Origin: Thunnus maccoyii
Lineage: Eukaryota; Chordata; Actinopteri; Scombriformes; Scombridae
Direction of reading: 5' to 3'
Assembly: GCF_910596095.1 (NCBI RefSeq)
Contig: NC_056543.1
Coordinates: 17,718,042 to 17,782,041 of the forward strand
Length of the DNA stretch: 64,000 nucleotides
How positions within the stretch are numbered: the stretch's first letter is position 1; every line of letters begins with the position of its first letter. The position numbers and the translations under genes are program-made. A model generated the notes under the pieces. The model was not told where the DNA came from. It ran no database searches and was given only the letters and a program-made list of their open reading frames with translations. This document shows, one piece after another, positions 17,190-32,766 of the stretch.

Positions 17190-17560
17190 TTCATCTTATC
17201 TGTCGCTCTCTGTTTATTATTTTCAACTAGAACAGTCACAAGCCAAATACAGTTCTGTCCTGCAGTTGAATTTTGAGGGAACTGTTACTGATAATAGGAA
17301 GAAAATCCCTAAGTTTTGTTATTATTCTACTTTATACAAAACTAAGTTCAAAGAGGATGCTATGTCAGCATTTTCTAATTATTTGGATGGTGTAAATTCT
17401 ATTTGCCAAGAGGAAAAGTTAATATGTGACTCTCCAATTACTATAGAAGAAGTTATAGAAGCCGTAAATCATCTAAATATAATAGGTCACTTGGGAATGA
17501 TGGAATCACCTCTGACTTTTATAAACTTTTCTCTGAGTTGCTAGCACCATTAGGTCCCAC
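17190..17560 (+). mobile_element. L1-like LINE ORF2 scrap
   Basis: An open frame includes SPITIEEVIEAVNHLN, followed after a frame change by GNDGIT(S/A)DFYKLFSELL. This is the linker and first RT motif of L1-type ORF2 proteins. Only about 120 codons remain, ending at the join with the bbs5 copy. A related L1-type piece lies at 55435. Confidence 0.65.
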
Positions 17561-17562
17561 TA

Positions 17563-20150
<2,588 letters not shown>

Positions 20151-20312
20151 ACTAGAACAAATGGCCCTGCCAGCATGTTAAGGGTATTTCTTGTTAAAAC
20201 TATATTTTCATCCTATTACATAGACAACTGTAAATCAAAAGAAATGGTCATAGTTTATTTCTGTGTGGTTGAACAACAATGCTGTTACTAATCACAGGAG
20301 TGACAAGGCTAC

Positions 20313-20401
20313 GCAGTTGTTTTTACTCTATGACAGCTGTGTGAGCTCTCTGATTTGGCCAACCTGAATTCTTCATGGATGGGGTGGCTGGCTATATATA
20401 G
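20313..20401 (+). promoter_or_regulatory. klhl41 core promoter with TATA/MEF2-like box and E-boxes
   Basis: CTATATATAG at 20392-20401 fits the MEF2 consensus (YTA, four A/T, TAR) and at the same time gives a TATA box, 116 bases before the klhl41 ATG. CAGTTG (20313-20318) and CAGCTG (20334-20339) fit the CANNTG E-box bound by myogenic bHLH factors. Such sites suit a muscle gene; their use is inferred. Confidence 0.55.
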
Positions 20402-20516
20402 AGGGGCACAGTTATATTGAAGTGGCCTCAGACCTGTCTGCCTATAATTCTCTGTCTTCACCAGCTAGAACAGTCACTGCACTGCCGACACTTCCATCCA
20501 CTTCTATTGTAAAAGA

Positions 20517-23260
20517 ATGGATCCCCAAAGCTTGAGGGAAGATCTCCGTCTGTTTCAGAGCACTTTGCTCCAGGATGGACTGAAAGAGCTTCTGAATGAG
20601 AACAAGTTGATCGACTGCATCTTAAAGGTTGGAGACAGGAGCATCCCCTGCCACCAGCTCATTCTGGCAGCATGTAGTCCATATTTCCGGGAGCTTTATT
20701 TCTCCGAGGATGGGGAGGAAGTGGGCAAAAGGGACGTTGTTCTGGAGAATCTGGACCCTGATATAATGGAGGCGATTGTGAATTACATGTACTCGGCAGA
20801 GATTGACATCAACGACAACAATGTGCAGGACATTTTGACTGTTGCCAACCGCTTCCAGATCCCCTCTGTGTTCACAGTTTGTGTGAATTATCTCCAGAAG
20901 AGGCTGACCAAGAAAAATTGCCTTGCCGTCTATAGACTGGGACTGATGCTGAACTGCCACAGACTGGCAGTAGCAGCTCGAGACTACATTGCAGATCGGT
21001 TTGAGACCGTGTCCAAGGATGAGGATTTCTTAGGGCTTGCTCCACATGAACTCTTTGCTATTATTGGAGCAGACGCATTGAATGTAGAAAAAGAAGAGTT
21101 GGTGTTTGAAACGCTCATGAGATGGATCCGGAAAGACAAAGAGAAGCGCGCAAAATCTTTAGAAGAGGCCTTCGAGTGTATTCGTTTTCGCCTCCTCCCA
21201 GAGAAGTACTTCAAGGAAAAGGTTGAGAAGGATGACCTCATCAAGGCAAATCCTGAGATTCTCAAAATAATCAAAGTCATCAAGGAAGCTTTTGCAGGGA
21301 AGCTGCCTGAGAAGAAAAAGGGACAAGAGGGTGAGGAAGGAGAGGAGGGAAAGCTGCCTGGCTACTTGAATGATAACCGCAGATATGGCATGTACGTCAA
21401 AGACATGGTGCTGATGATCAATGACACGGCTGCTGTGGCGTACGACGACGCGGAGAATGAATGTTTTCTTGCTGCAATGGCCGAGCAGATCCCTCGAAAC
21501 CATGTCAGTCTGGTGTCCAAGAAGAACAATCTCTATGTGTTAGGAGGACTGTTTGTAGACGAAGAGGATAATGAAACCCCACTGCAGTGTTACTTCTACC
21601 AGGTATAGAAAAAGTCTTGTTTAATTAACATTGCATTACAAAAACCCCTCACTTTGTTTTAAAAAATCGTAAATATATGTGTTTCAGCTGGACAGTCTTG
21701 CTGCTGAATGGATTGCTCTGCCTCCTATGCCTTCGCCCAGGTGTCTGTTCGCTATGGGAGAATTTGACAATCTCATCTTTGCAGTAGCAGGGAAAGATTT
21801 ACAGTCCAATGAGTCTCATGACACTGTTATGTGCTATGACACTGAGTAAGTTGCAACTATTTGGGTAGTTCAGTGGATTTTTTATTGAGAGCTCTGACAT
21901 GTATTAACTTTTGAACACTTTCTCTGATTTATAGAAAAATGAAGTGGACTGAAACAAAAAAGTTGCCCATGAAGATCCATGGCCACTGTGTGGTCTCACA
22001 GAATGGGGTGGTCTACTGTATTGGAGGAAAATCGGATGACAAGTAAGATGGCCATGCCAGAACATTTTACATGAAGTCAAAATCTTGATTTTCACAATAT
22101 ATTAACCCCTCTTGGGAATCATTTTTGTCTTGCTGGTAAAGTAAAGCCACCAATAAGATGTTTGCATACAACCACAAGAGGTCAGAGTGGAAGGAGGTGG
22201 CTTCCATGAAGACACCCAGAGCGATGTTCGGGGCAGTTATCCACAAGGGGAAGATTATTGTGGCTGGAGGAGTCAATGAAGAAGGCCTCATAGCTTCCTG
22301 TGAAGCCTATGACTTTGGAACCAACAAGTATGTGCTGTTATTATTACGATTTGTATATAAGTTATTAAATGTTGTACCGAGCTGGTTATTGTTGTTGTTT
22401 TTTATATCAATATGTATTAAACTAGACTACTTAGTGTTTAAGTTATTATATGCTATTTCCATTTTAATTGTGTCCAAATAAGTTTCAGTCAAATATCCAT
22501 TGTACTGTATGTTGCGGCTTTTTTCCATATTTTGATGCTTTAAATCAGTGACCTGTCATCACATGTTGTGGCCTTGTGCTCATTAGTTGTGAGTAGTCCA
22601 ACTAAGGAGTGATTTTCCTTCTCAGATCACTCAATTTGAAGGATTTTTAGAGTCTTGAAGAGATGAAAGTATCCAATATCTTACAAGAAAAAGCACAAAT
22701 TAGTGGAAAACTGAAAAAATAAATACATAGATTTCTCTCCTATTCCTTAAATCATTTTGTGAACCCTTGTGGGGTCCTGAACCCCAAGCTGGGAACACTG
22801 CTTTGAATCAACAAAGAATAAAAGATATCAAGGAAATCCTGCTGATTTTTTTTAAAGGAGCAGACACATTAATTCAGCTAAATGTACCTTGTTGCAGGTG
22901 GTCACCCTTCACAGACTTTCCCCAGGAGAGGAGTTCAGTCAACCTGGTCAGTTGTGGAGGGGAGTTGTTCACTATAGGAGGCTTCGCTATGGTGGAGAAC
23001 GAGGACAAAGAGTGTGCACCCAGTGAAATCATTGACATTTGGCAGTATGTGTGGATTTTTGTTTTGCATTGAATATTGTTGTACATTGTGATACATAACA
23101 TCACTCTCTCAACTGTGTAACACAACTCAATGTTTTCTCTCCTTTCAGGTATGAAGATGACAAGAAACAGTGGACAGGGATGATTAAAGAGATGCGTTAT
23201 GCAGCTGGAGCCTCCTGTGTGTCTATGCGTCTGAATGCAGCCAAAATGCCCAAACTGTAA
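20517..23260 (+). CDS. klhl41: Kelch-like protein 41 (BTB-BACK-kelch), muscle
   Basis: KLHL41 is a sarcomere-associated BTB-kelch protein that works with CUL3 and stabilises nebulin and other thin-filament proteins; human mutations cause nemaline myopathy. Six exons: 20517-21602, 21688-21845, 21935-22042, 22142-22327, 22898-23044 and 23149-23260, 598 aa (human 606). The large first exon encodes the BTB domain (residues about 20-125, [20 protein letters not shown]), the BACK domain (about 130-250) and a Lys/Glu-rich linker; kelch repeats follow ([35 protein letters not shown]). The tail [20 protein letters not shown] and [18 protein letters not shown] match KLHL41 better than KLHL40. Position after bbs5 matches human. 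A TATA/MEF2-like box precedes it; AATAAA lies near 23320. Confidence 0.95.
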
Positions 23261-24076
23261 CAACAGTGCAGGGTCATACTAGGGACTTTCATGTAACACT
23301 TCAGAGCCTTTGTGTTTTAATAAAATATATTTTACTTTTAATTGGCTTGTTTCTTATAAGTCATAAGGGTCTAAAATTAAACAATCACTTTTGTTGGATC
23401 AGAAATCATCATTCATGGTCTGTAACATATCTCTTGTTGAGGAACCCCCACCATCCCAACTCCTTAAATGTGTGCATTGTTATTGTGACAGAAGTTTTGC
23501 ATAGAATTTAATGCAAACATCAATCTGGAAATGTTTCTCTTCAAAATGTCTGCTGATGTTCATTTGAATTTGCATCCAATGCAAAAGAGGACAGATGTGT
23601 TGGGCCTCTGCTAAGGCAAACCTTGTTGGCTTATTTGACACCAGCATGTTTTTGTTTTGTTTTTCTGCAAGCAAGATCCATGATAGTTTATGGTCCAAGA
23701 TTTCTAAACTTCAGTTGTAATCTAAAGAAAATACATAATTATCTACAACAAAATATGATTTAATTCTGTTGAGCAACACTGACAATGTTGCACTAATGCT
23801 AGATATTTATATGTAACAGAAAATAAAGCATCACATTTTATTTAAAAAAAAACTTATTTAATAAAAAAGCATATATTGTAATATACAATCTCAATTAACA
23901 TGAATGAGGTAGATTCATGTCAACTTTAGGCTTCATCACTAAGAATAAGGGGCACTTGATAAATGTTAATTTATTGTATTTAAAGCACTCAGCAACTGCC
24001 TAGAAATTCTTCAAAACCAGGCTAACATTTCAGTGTTGAATGTAACATTTTCTTCATTAATCCATAAATAAGGCCT
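23261..24076. other. Space between the convergent klhl41 and fastkd1 genes
   Basis: Contains the 3' UTRs of both genes (AATAAA on + near 23320; TTTATT, the complement of AATAAA, near 23838 for fastkd1). No other gene-like frame is seen. Confidence 0.6.
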
Positions 24077-27000
24077 TCAGGAAGAAAGCTCTCCATATAT
24101 TTTCTTCTTTAGATATTTCTTCCAAGCATCCAGTGTAGAAAGCTCCATAGAGTTCCATTCAAAGTGAGGAATCTGTAAAAAAAAAAAATATATATAATAA
24201 TTTCACCATCTTGTGTGCATCTTTTGCAACATCACTAACATGTAATACGATTCGGATTTACAATACCACATCCAGTGTCACTGTAAATTATGTTTTCTCA
24301 CCTGAATAACGCGATATCCCAGAATTTCAAGGTGTCTTTTTCTCATCAAGCCTTCACCTTTCATATGATGAGAATGTTTGCAGAAGGACTTTGAATCAAG
24401 GAAGTCCACAGCAACGCTGTGAGAGAAAAATAACAGAGTTTCAAACATATTTCAATGCTGACTGGTAGCAGTAGTAATTTATCTTTAATAAATGGCGTCT
24501 GTGTTGTGAATATATCCCTACCGCTGTGCTCCAGGCGGCAGCTCATCACTGATGTTTTCCAGCAAGTTTGTCCCCCAGTGAACTTTTCCTTTGTCCGAGA
24601 TCTGTAGTGTGCTTGGCTCGCTGTAGGGCAACGGCTGGAGGTTCTTGTCCAGTATGCATTCAAAGTCTGAAAAGACAAAGAAAAATACCTTTTACAGTCA
24701 AATAAAATCACCTCTGCAATTCTGTGGTTTCCCGCATATTTTGTTGACAAAGACTTTTCCATTATAAGATTTTCTTGTCTTGTGTTTCCTTGCACAGACT
24801 GAAGCTCTAAAAAATACAACGTTATGCATGCTTGTTGTGCCAACATGTTGTGCATTTTGGGGTTTGGTCCTCCTGAGAATGGATCAGTAAGAAGTATGGC
24901 ATGACAAGAGCAATACACTGTTTAAATGAGGATGTTAGGATGAGGGTTAGGTCTGTTAAACCCGTCCGTGTAAAGGCTTCTTGTTTTGTTGGGTATGTAC
25001 ACCATTTTGTTCTGTGATTGAATGAAAATTCATTAGTCAATTCAGTTTTTATCTATGAAGCCCAAAATCACAAAATTTTATTAGTAAAGGTGCGTAAAAT
25101 TTGAGTGGAATATTATCAAATCACTGCCTTACCCTGAGACAGAAATAACTCAATATTACTCACCTACGGTGTAAAAATACGGAGTCACGACTGCTACTCT
25201 GACACAGTTGATGCCATCAAGAACTTCACCCAGCATTTTGTGGATTTGCTGCTGCACAGGACTGATAGAGACATTCCCTGGAAAACATTTTGACAAACAA
25301 TCGATAGTATACAGTACATTTATTCCAACTTCAAACTCCACCAAAATCAGAAAATCATATCTATGTGCATTTACCTTTCTTTTGCAATTGCTGGCAGTAT
25401 CGCTCATGAAACCACGGGACCTGGAACTCAGGACACTCAAGACACACGGCGCGATTGAGCTCCATGAGGCGCAGTCGGGTCCGCATGTTGAGGGCATCAG
25501 GAAGGGCTGTAGAACGTAATGTAAACACTATCATTAGTTCTACTGAACTAGTGTGGCATACTTACATCTCAAAACTAATATTTTCCTGCAAAGTCCAAGC
25601 AATTTGCAGACATACTTTCAAGTTGGGCATCCAGCTTTCCCAGAAAATCTATACTGAATATTTCTCTGACAAGTTCTTCAGGAAAACAGTCGGCTACTGC
25701 CAGGGTGTACGCCAGGAGAACTAGCAGATGTGGGTCAAAGGAGCCTACAAATACACAAAAAGGTGTTAGTACAAGCTTAAAATAAGAAAAAAGAAACTGT
25801 GAATTGACAATTCACTTACTGATATGAGGAGTGAAGCGCCGTATACAAACATCGTACAACTCATCTGCTCTTACAGGATCATAATTCAGGACAGAAAAGG
25901 GAAGCAGGGTGGCATATGTCGCAGAGTGGTGAATCTTAAAAATGGAACAGGAAAAGTATAGTTAATATATATTTAATTCGGGCTTAATATGCTGCCATGT
26001 ATCTTAAAGCACCTTGTCAATGTCTTCAATAGCCACGCTGGCTATACGCTCCATCAACGGAGGGCAGAGGTGGTTTATCCTGGTTAAGAAGAGGGCTAAA
26101 TCCGGCACATTTGTCCAGTTTATTTGGTCCATCATCCTCTGCAGGGTGACCATCGTCTCGTCAAGCAGCATTTCATCAAACCACTCCCCCGAAATGAACC
26201 TAAGCTCCTCAAGCACAAAGTCTAGTCTGTCAGCTGTTTGCAGCCTCTCATGCCCGCAGCGGTTCAGCGTCTGCAGCAGACGGACGTACTTACTGGGGGT
26301 GTTGTGGCGGTAGGAAGGATCGTTGCGCACCCACTTGGCAACAGCAAAAGAAATAGTATTGAGATCATTGAGACTGCATTGGGTCACCACCGCATCTACC
26401 CGCGAGATCACGCTCTCCTCGAGTCGTGGGCAAGGCAGCATGGACAGAACACGGGTCAACATGGTCACTTCATAGGGAAAGACGCTGCACTGCAAAAAAC
26501 TGCAAGACAAAGTGTAATCAGTCTTCATTTTACTAAACTGGTGTGAAGCAAAAAGGACTTAATTTGCTCACATACACACTTACTTGACCAAAGTGTTTCT
26601 TAGTTTAGTGAAGAGTTCGGGATTCTGATACTGCAACAGAAAAAGGGCTTGGGTGATTCTGGCCACCTCCACCGGCTTGTAGACATGAAGGTTCCTTTGG
26701 ATTACTGATGCAATTCTGAAAAATAATTTCGTAATGATTACATTTAACATACTTCTCCAAGGACAGGTACATACATATAGCATGTGACGATAGTAGTTCA
26801 GATTTTTTCCAAGTGATGAGATCAGGACTACTTTATTATGTGTTGAGAGTTATGGGTCACTGTAATGGCCTGGGAATGCTAAAAAACAATAACATTGTGC
26901 CGTCTGACTACGTCTGAAGACAAAAGTGTTGATAGCTGTTCAGAACAACCACGCTCAAAGGCTGGTTAAAAAGCCGGCCATCACTGACACAGGCGAGGCG

Positions 27001-29680
27001 CCACAATTGTTTTTTAAATGGGGTTAACGGCATGCACTTTCAGACAGTCGCTCATTGAAGGCATTCATAGTGTTGGGCTTGTTTGAACACATGACAGGTG
27101 ACAGAAGTAGATGTTTAAAGAATGAAAAAACCCTGTTTACTGTCAGACATAGCCCCCTCATTCTGACATCACAAAGGCATAGCTGGAGGAGGTTTCAGTA
27201 TACTGGCGATTACACTGGAAATGAGTGACAAAATCTGCAGTCCTCATATCAGCATTGGCTGAACTTCAGAATATATTTTTTCATCACGGACAAACAGTGG
27301 ATTTTGTTCTCCTATTCTCCACAGTTGTGGCACAAGGGGATCTTTTCATAGCCAGTATGGAGAAATGGAATGATAACAGCAACAAAAAGCTCTCTCAATG
27401 TACATATAACACATATTGTATTAAGATACACCTGAAAAAATTGGAACCTATGCTTTAAAGCTATCCAGGTGCTAAATGATGATAATGATTAGATATGAAC
27501 TTACTTGTTCATCAAGCTAAGGTTCCTGCTCTGAATCTCTTCCAGTGCTTCAGCTACAGCCAGGGCCTGCTGTGCATTTAACTCATCCGCCAACAGGAGG
27601 GCAGTGTTCTCCAACCTAAGATGAATAAAACCACATTGGAAGAGCGAGACTCAAACTGCTGTAAAAGATTAAATTCCCAATCATGTATCATTACACTGAT
27701 AATGATAATACAGACCCTTCTCTGATCTCTTGACTGGCCATAGGAGCCAGAGCGACAAACAGCTTAGTGAAGGAGAAAGGTTCAGTGCTTGAATCAATCA
27801 GTTCTGTCAGCCTTTGTTTAACAGCAAGCCTGAAGTCACAGTTGTTGTACTGCAGGGACTGATACAGCCCCATGATCATGCTGATGTTCTCCGCGTCCAG
27901 CCCGGGAATGTTGGACAAGAGGATCTGGTTGCACTTCTCCAGCAGAGGACGGTGGCTGTACTTGAGATGACGCAGGAACTGCACCACTCTCCGAGGGTTG
28001 TTGTAATGTGAAGGATCCATGGTGTCCAGGAGATGCTCTGCCCTGCTTATGAGGGCATCTCGTAGACGAGGAGACACCAGGGATGAAATGCTAATCATGA
28101 ATGTAGTTAGGATCCTGGGAAAACAACGCCAGCAGGTAAATAAATACACACAACATGAGGCACTTGTTCTTTGAAGGTATTTGATCATAACTGTCATAAA
28201 CGACCGACCTGGCATCATCAATAGATGACAACTTCTGATCCACAATACTGGCGATGTGACCCATCAGAGGACTGTGTTGAAGTTGCTGATCACTTAGACA
28301 AATGGCAAACTTGGATAGGGATGACAATGGAAATCTGCAAAAATCCACATTTGTGAAACAAATTATTAGTTCTGAAACAATTAGTCAACGGAAAATTAAA
28401 CACAAGTTTTGATAATCTATTTATTCTTTTAATTTATCAAGCAAAAATGCCAAATATTTCCTTGGTTTTATATCAAATTTAATATATTTGGATTTTGGAT
28501 TGTTGGTTCTTCACTATTTATAAAAATAATTGCCAGATTAATTGATAATTAAAATAAGCGTTAGTTGTGTCCCTATATATCATTGAAAGACAGGTTCACA
28601 ATTTTCCAAGTCTGTTTTAAAACAACAGTCAGGTGTCCATACGAACACTGAAAGAGGTTTTCCTCGCTGTAATCATTCCTCCTGTTTATACTGACTATTA
28701 AAAGATCTCCTTCAAATAGGCTTTCAATGTAAGTGATGTGGACCAAAATCCAAAATCCAGTCATTTTGTGCTAAAATGCATTTAAAAGTTTATCTGAAGC
28801 TTATATGAGGCTTCAGCAGTCTGAGTTAGTCATATCAAGTGGATATCTGCTATATTTACAGTCTTTTTAGCATCAGATTCCCTCTTTGTGTTTCCCTGTT
28901 GCGCTCGGCGGAAGTTTAGTAACAAAAAGAGGGACTTTGGCACTAAAAAGACTAAAATGTTGAAAGATATCGACTTGATTTGACTAATTTGGACACCTGA
29001 AGCTTCATATTAGTTTCAGACAAACTTTTAAATACATTTTTGCACAGAAGGAAGCTACTGGATTTTGGCCTCCATCACTGACATTGGAAGAGTGAAAATT
29101 GTGAACCCTTCCTTTAACTCAAAACAAACTGACACTAAAGAAAATGTCTTTTATATGACATATATATTTATAACACTCTTACCGGTCTATTCTTAGCCAA
29201 GCCTCTGAAACCAACTGCTGAACAAGAGAGTCGTGGTGATCCACATTCAGCCTAAAACAGAGATGATAATACAGTATGTTGTCATGACTGTCTTATATTT
29301 CAAATACATGGTCTTGAAACTGATGGTGTCAACATTTTAATGTACCTGAGGAAACTGTAAAGCATGTCCACCAACATACAATCATCCATGAGAGCAATTT
29401 TGTTCTCCGCCAAAACCCGGAGGGTCAGGAACTGTGGGTGACTCTTGATGAGCTCAACTGTCCTCAACAATTGTGGTTTCTCTTTCTGAAACTGCCACAG
29501 CATCTCCACGGCACAGCCCACATGCTTCACCGTGAGCTTGGCCTTGTTCTTGCCCACCACATCAAACACATTGTCTTCAGCTGAGCAAACCCTCAACTGC
29601 TCCAGAACCTGGTCTCGGTTCACCGTCCCCCCATGGAGGAGCCTTCGAAGGCAGGAGTTCACACACCGGAGACGAAACAT
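24077..29680 (-). CDS. fastkd1: FAST kinase domain-containing protein 1, mitochondrial
   Basis: FASTKD1 belongs to the mitochondrial FASTK family that controls levels of mitochondrial mRNAs (ND3 in mammals). Fourteen exons, 5' to 3' on the minus strand: 29680-29346, 29251-29183, 28334-28209, 28114-27716, 27615-27505, 26715-26584, 26499-26013, 25934-25820, 25744-25616, 25506-25375, 25277-25164, 24666-24531, 24416-24302 and 24172-24077; 831 aa. The first ATG is at 29680-29678, and the basic, Cys/Arg-rich start fits a mitochondrial leader. The body is helical repeat (FAST_1/FAST_2 type; YKPVEVARITQALFLLQYQN, QCSLNDLNTISFAVAKW). The RAP domain is at the end: HMKGEGLMRKRHLEILGYRV then FEWNSMELSTLDAWKKYL. 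Introns carry fold-back repeat copies (28583, 27290). Tail-to-tail with klhl41, as in human. Confidence 0.95.
27290..27465. mobile_element. Diverged half-copy of the fold-back element (copy F)
   Basis: Lies in fastkd1 intron 5. It follows the order of the right arm of copy A (GTGGATTTTG, GGGATCTTTTCATAGCCAGTATGG shortened here, ACACCTGAAAAAATTGGAACC) but with many differences and no left half. An older copy. Confidence 0.45.
28583..29117. mobile_element. Fold-back element, copy B (right arm shortened)
   Basis: Lies in fastkd1 intron 2. Starts near GAAAGACAGGTTCACAATTT and ends TGTGAACCCTTCCTTTAA. The centre aligns to copy A (GAAGCTTCATATTAGTTTCAGA and neighbours, shortened), but most of the right arm is missing: the sequence jumps from the TCCATCACTGACATT box to the terminal bases. 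Confidence 0.7.
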
Positions 29681-29855
29681 CACCTCAGACCCTCAGCTCA
29701 AATTAAGTATGCACACGCACCGGGGTCTTCATTGTACCAACACAGTGTCCACCTCAATGTCAAACTGACAGGCAGGTTCAGCCAGCTGGCATCACATCCA
29801 CAAAACTACAGTCTGGAGGTGACGTTAGAAGATGTAAGGTGTCCCTTTAAAATGA

Positions 29856-29860
<5 letters not shown>

Positions 29861-29895
<35 letters not shown>
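29861..29895. repeat. (CA)n microsatellite
   Basis: About 17 uninterrupted AC units just upstream of the fastkd1 start, on the 5' side of the gene. Confidence 0.95.
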
Positions 29896-29896
<1 letters not shown>

Positions 29897-31426
29897 TAAA
29901 AAAACTGAATCGCAATTTCTTACATTATGCCTGATATACTGTATTCAAGGGGAAACTTGGCCAATGCTGACCTCAGCTTTAGAGGAGTTCATCTCCTAGA
30001 AAAGAAGCATACAACCAGCCCCATTCAGGCACAACACATGACTTTCCTTTTGGTGCACCACTACACTGAAGTTCAGTTTGATAACAAGATATCCACGTGG
30101 GTAGAGAAACAATCACCTAAAATGTCTGACCACCACAGACTCCCCCTGCTCGCTGGGTTCCTAGAGAGATTTTTGAAGATTAAGCTGTATATATCACACA
30201 CAGATAGAAAACAGTCCTTAAAATCGCCTATTCAAAGTCAAAATCACCTAGCATGTGCGCTATGATGTTTCACTTCCGTAGCGGGTGTCATAACGGATCG
30301 TGAACTTTTACTCCCTGGGTTTTGTCTTTCAGGCAGCAGCTCGATGCCCCGGCAGTCGACAAACATTTATAACAGTTTGCCAACAGCTTAAATGCTTTGT
30401 ATATCACCGTTAATTTCCCTTATCAGTCATACAATATCTAAAAATATAATAATGTATCATTTTTCTATGCCTCTTTTGAGACCTCAGCACTCTGTATGTT
30501 ACACCGTGACTCAATCATAGCGTTCCCTATGCAAACCTTAGGGGAACAGTCAAAACGTTATTTTCTTCCTGTTATCCAGGTTTAAGTTATGCACTAAATT
30601 ACATTTTTGAGATTCTGTAGATGTCTACTGTCTATCGGGGTGATAAAATGCTTGCCGAGGACGAAACCAAAGTTTAAATCCAATTTCTACAGTCCGCTCT
30701 GCACCTCCCTACTGTGCTGATGTAGTCCAGAGGCAGTGACCCTGTGGATTTACATGTCGGTATAGCCATAGACAGACATCTTACACACATGAAAAACAGT
30801 TTAAAAACAAACAAACATTTTACTCATCTGCCAGATTTGCATACCGGATGCAAACCTAGCCGAATAACTGAACAAGTACAAGTGGTGAGGTCACCAATTG
30901 GGCTTCTGTTTCCCATGAACCGAAAGGAAAAATGGTACGATAAATGAAAATCAATTGAACCATCTCTCACTTAATTTGTAATAAACAAAGCTGAAAGACT
31001 GAATTCTTGAATGCACAGAATTGAGAGATGGGGAAGTTTTATGCAGCCACCGAGAAAGTTATACCTGACAGGTAAATCCGAGGGCTTAAAATCCCATATT
31101 CGAATCAGATTTACGTGCCACTCCTCACAAATCCATCGCCTCCAGCGTTAATTGGCAGTATAATCTGGGCATTACCACACATACGTGAGCATTACAATTG
31201 GGTAAAGCCACAGTAAACTGTCACATGCGCAGATTAAAGTGATGACACTAACAGAAAGCAAACTGAGTGCGCGACTAGATTTTATTGAAAAGCTATTGAT
31301 TTTGTGGTATTGGATTGAGCAGGTTGGGGTTCAGGAGGGTTTTTATGGGTGCCGTCATAATGTTGGCAGCAATGTTGGAGTGAAGGGCATTGAGGAGAGA
31401 TGTAGACCTAAAATTATGCATTTTGA
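29896..31426. other. Intergenic DNA upstream of fastkd1
   Basis: No gene-like frame, repeat family or RNA gene recognised. Moderately AT-rich. Confidence 0.5.
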
Positions 31427-32012
31427 CTTAAAGGATGGGCTCATAATTTTTCCTGTTCTCCTGTTCATACTGGCAGTTAAAAGATCCCCTTCAAATGTGA
31501 TTTCAATGTAAGTGATGGAGGCCGAAATCTACAGTGTGTCCACACAGTTATTTATGCAAAAATGTATTTAAAAGTTTATCTGAAGATTATATGAGGCTTC
31601 AGCAGTCTGAGATAGTCATTTAAAGTGGATATCTGTCACATTTACAGTCTTTTAGCATCAAATTCCCTCTTTGTGTTTCCCCGTTGAGCTGTGGTGGAAG
31701 TTTAGTAACAAAAAGAGGATCTTTAGCACTAAAAAGACTGTAACATTGAAAGATATCTACTTGATTTGACTCCTTTGGACAGCTGAAGCTTCATATTAGC
31801 TTCAGATAAACATTTAAATACATTTTTGCACAGAGGGAGACTTGTGGGATTTGTCCTCCATCACTTACATTGTAAGTGCTTTATGAAGGGATCTTCTAAT
31901 GGTCAGTATGAACAGGAGGAATGATTATGGCAAGAACAACCTGTTTCAATGTTCATTTTGGCACCTCACTGTTGTTTAAAGACAGACTTGAAAAATTGTG
32001 AACCCATCCATT
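31427..32012. mobile_element. Fold-back element, copy C (left arm shortened)
   Basis: Starts TTAAAGGATGGGCTCA and ends AATTGTGAACCCATCC. The left arm jumps from the terminus to TCCTGTTCTCCTGTTCATAC, omitting the CAAGTCTGTCTTAAAACAAC part; the right arm is full (GGCACCTCACTGTTGTTTAAAG). Same centre as copy A. Confidence 0.72.
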
Positions 32013-32375
32013 CTGACACTTTTTTTTAAACTTCAAATTTTTGCTTTATTTATTATGAATTACTGTATTTAATCTCCTCAAGACAAGTTATTGGAATAAA
32101 GTAAAATATTTTATTTATGCAACGTGTGACAAGGGGTCCCAGGTAGAATTTGCTTTATTTTAAGAGGTCAAAAGCCCAAAAGGTTGGGAACCACTGCTTT
32201 AAAGAAGCTGCTAAATCCAATTGAAAACCAACCAATAATTGTAAAAGCTGTTCTCGAATTCACAGCCACCAACAGGCTTTTTCAAGCCTGACATTTTCAG
32301 ACATCTTTAAGAAGGCAATCTACCTCTGAACTGCGGGAGGCAGCAACGTGCAGCGAGCAAGTCAGCCAGTCTGCA

Positions 32376-32766
32376 GGTGTTACACCGTATTTGGTGACCC
32401 ATCAGATGATGTGACCTTCAGTGTTGGGAGCGAGAAGTACTTAGATCCTTTAAAGTAGCCTGTCAGAGCCACAGTGTAAAAACACTTAATTACAAGTAAA
32501 AAATAAAAAAAAATCTTCATAAATCATACCTAAGTAAAAGTATAAAGGTATTGCCACATAAATTTTCCTGAAAGACTACAGTAAAATTACCAATTTTGCA
32601 AAATTACTGGGGCTGATATATGAAAATACTGCTTATGCATTGGACTCATCAGTATTAATGATGTACTTAATATATCAGATACTTTAACTTAAATAAAGGA
32701 TCTGAGTACTTCTTCCACCACGGCAGGTCACAGAATATGACGGGTCACCAAATACGGTGTAACACC
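32376..32766. mobile_element. Nested pair of inverted-repeat elements
   Basis: Outer arms 32376-32417 and 32725-32766 are near-perfect inverted repeats of 42 bases (GGTGTTACACCGTATTTGGT at the left, its complement at the right). Between them, 32418-32724 has its own inverted ends: AGAAGTACTTAGATCCTTTA on the left and the complement of AAGTACTCAGATCCTT on the right, preceded by the GTGGTGGAAG motif of a common teleost MITE. No coding sequence. The simplest reading is one palindromic MITE inserted in the centre of another. Confidence 0.65.

Noticed and set aside
20517-23260. Assignment as klhl40 instead of klhl41
   Set aside because: The C-terminal kelch end and KLHL41-type BACK sequence, plus position next to bbs5, favour klhl41, though the Lys/Glu linker recalls KLHL40.
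29678-29683. fastkd1 start at 29683
   Set aside because: That codon is GTG; the first ATG is 29680-29678.
29633-29899. Frame ending in His-Thr repeats
   Set aside because: Antisense to fastkd1 exon 1 running into the (CA)n microsatellite.
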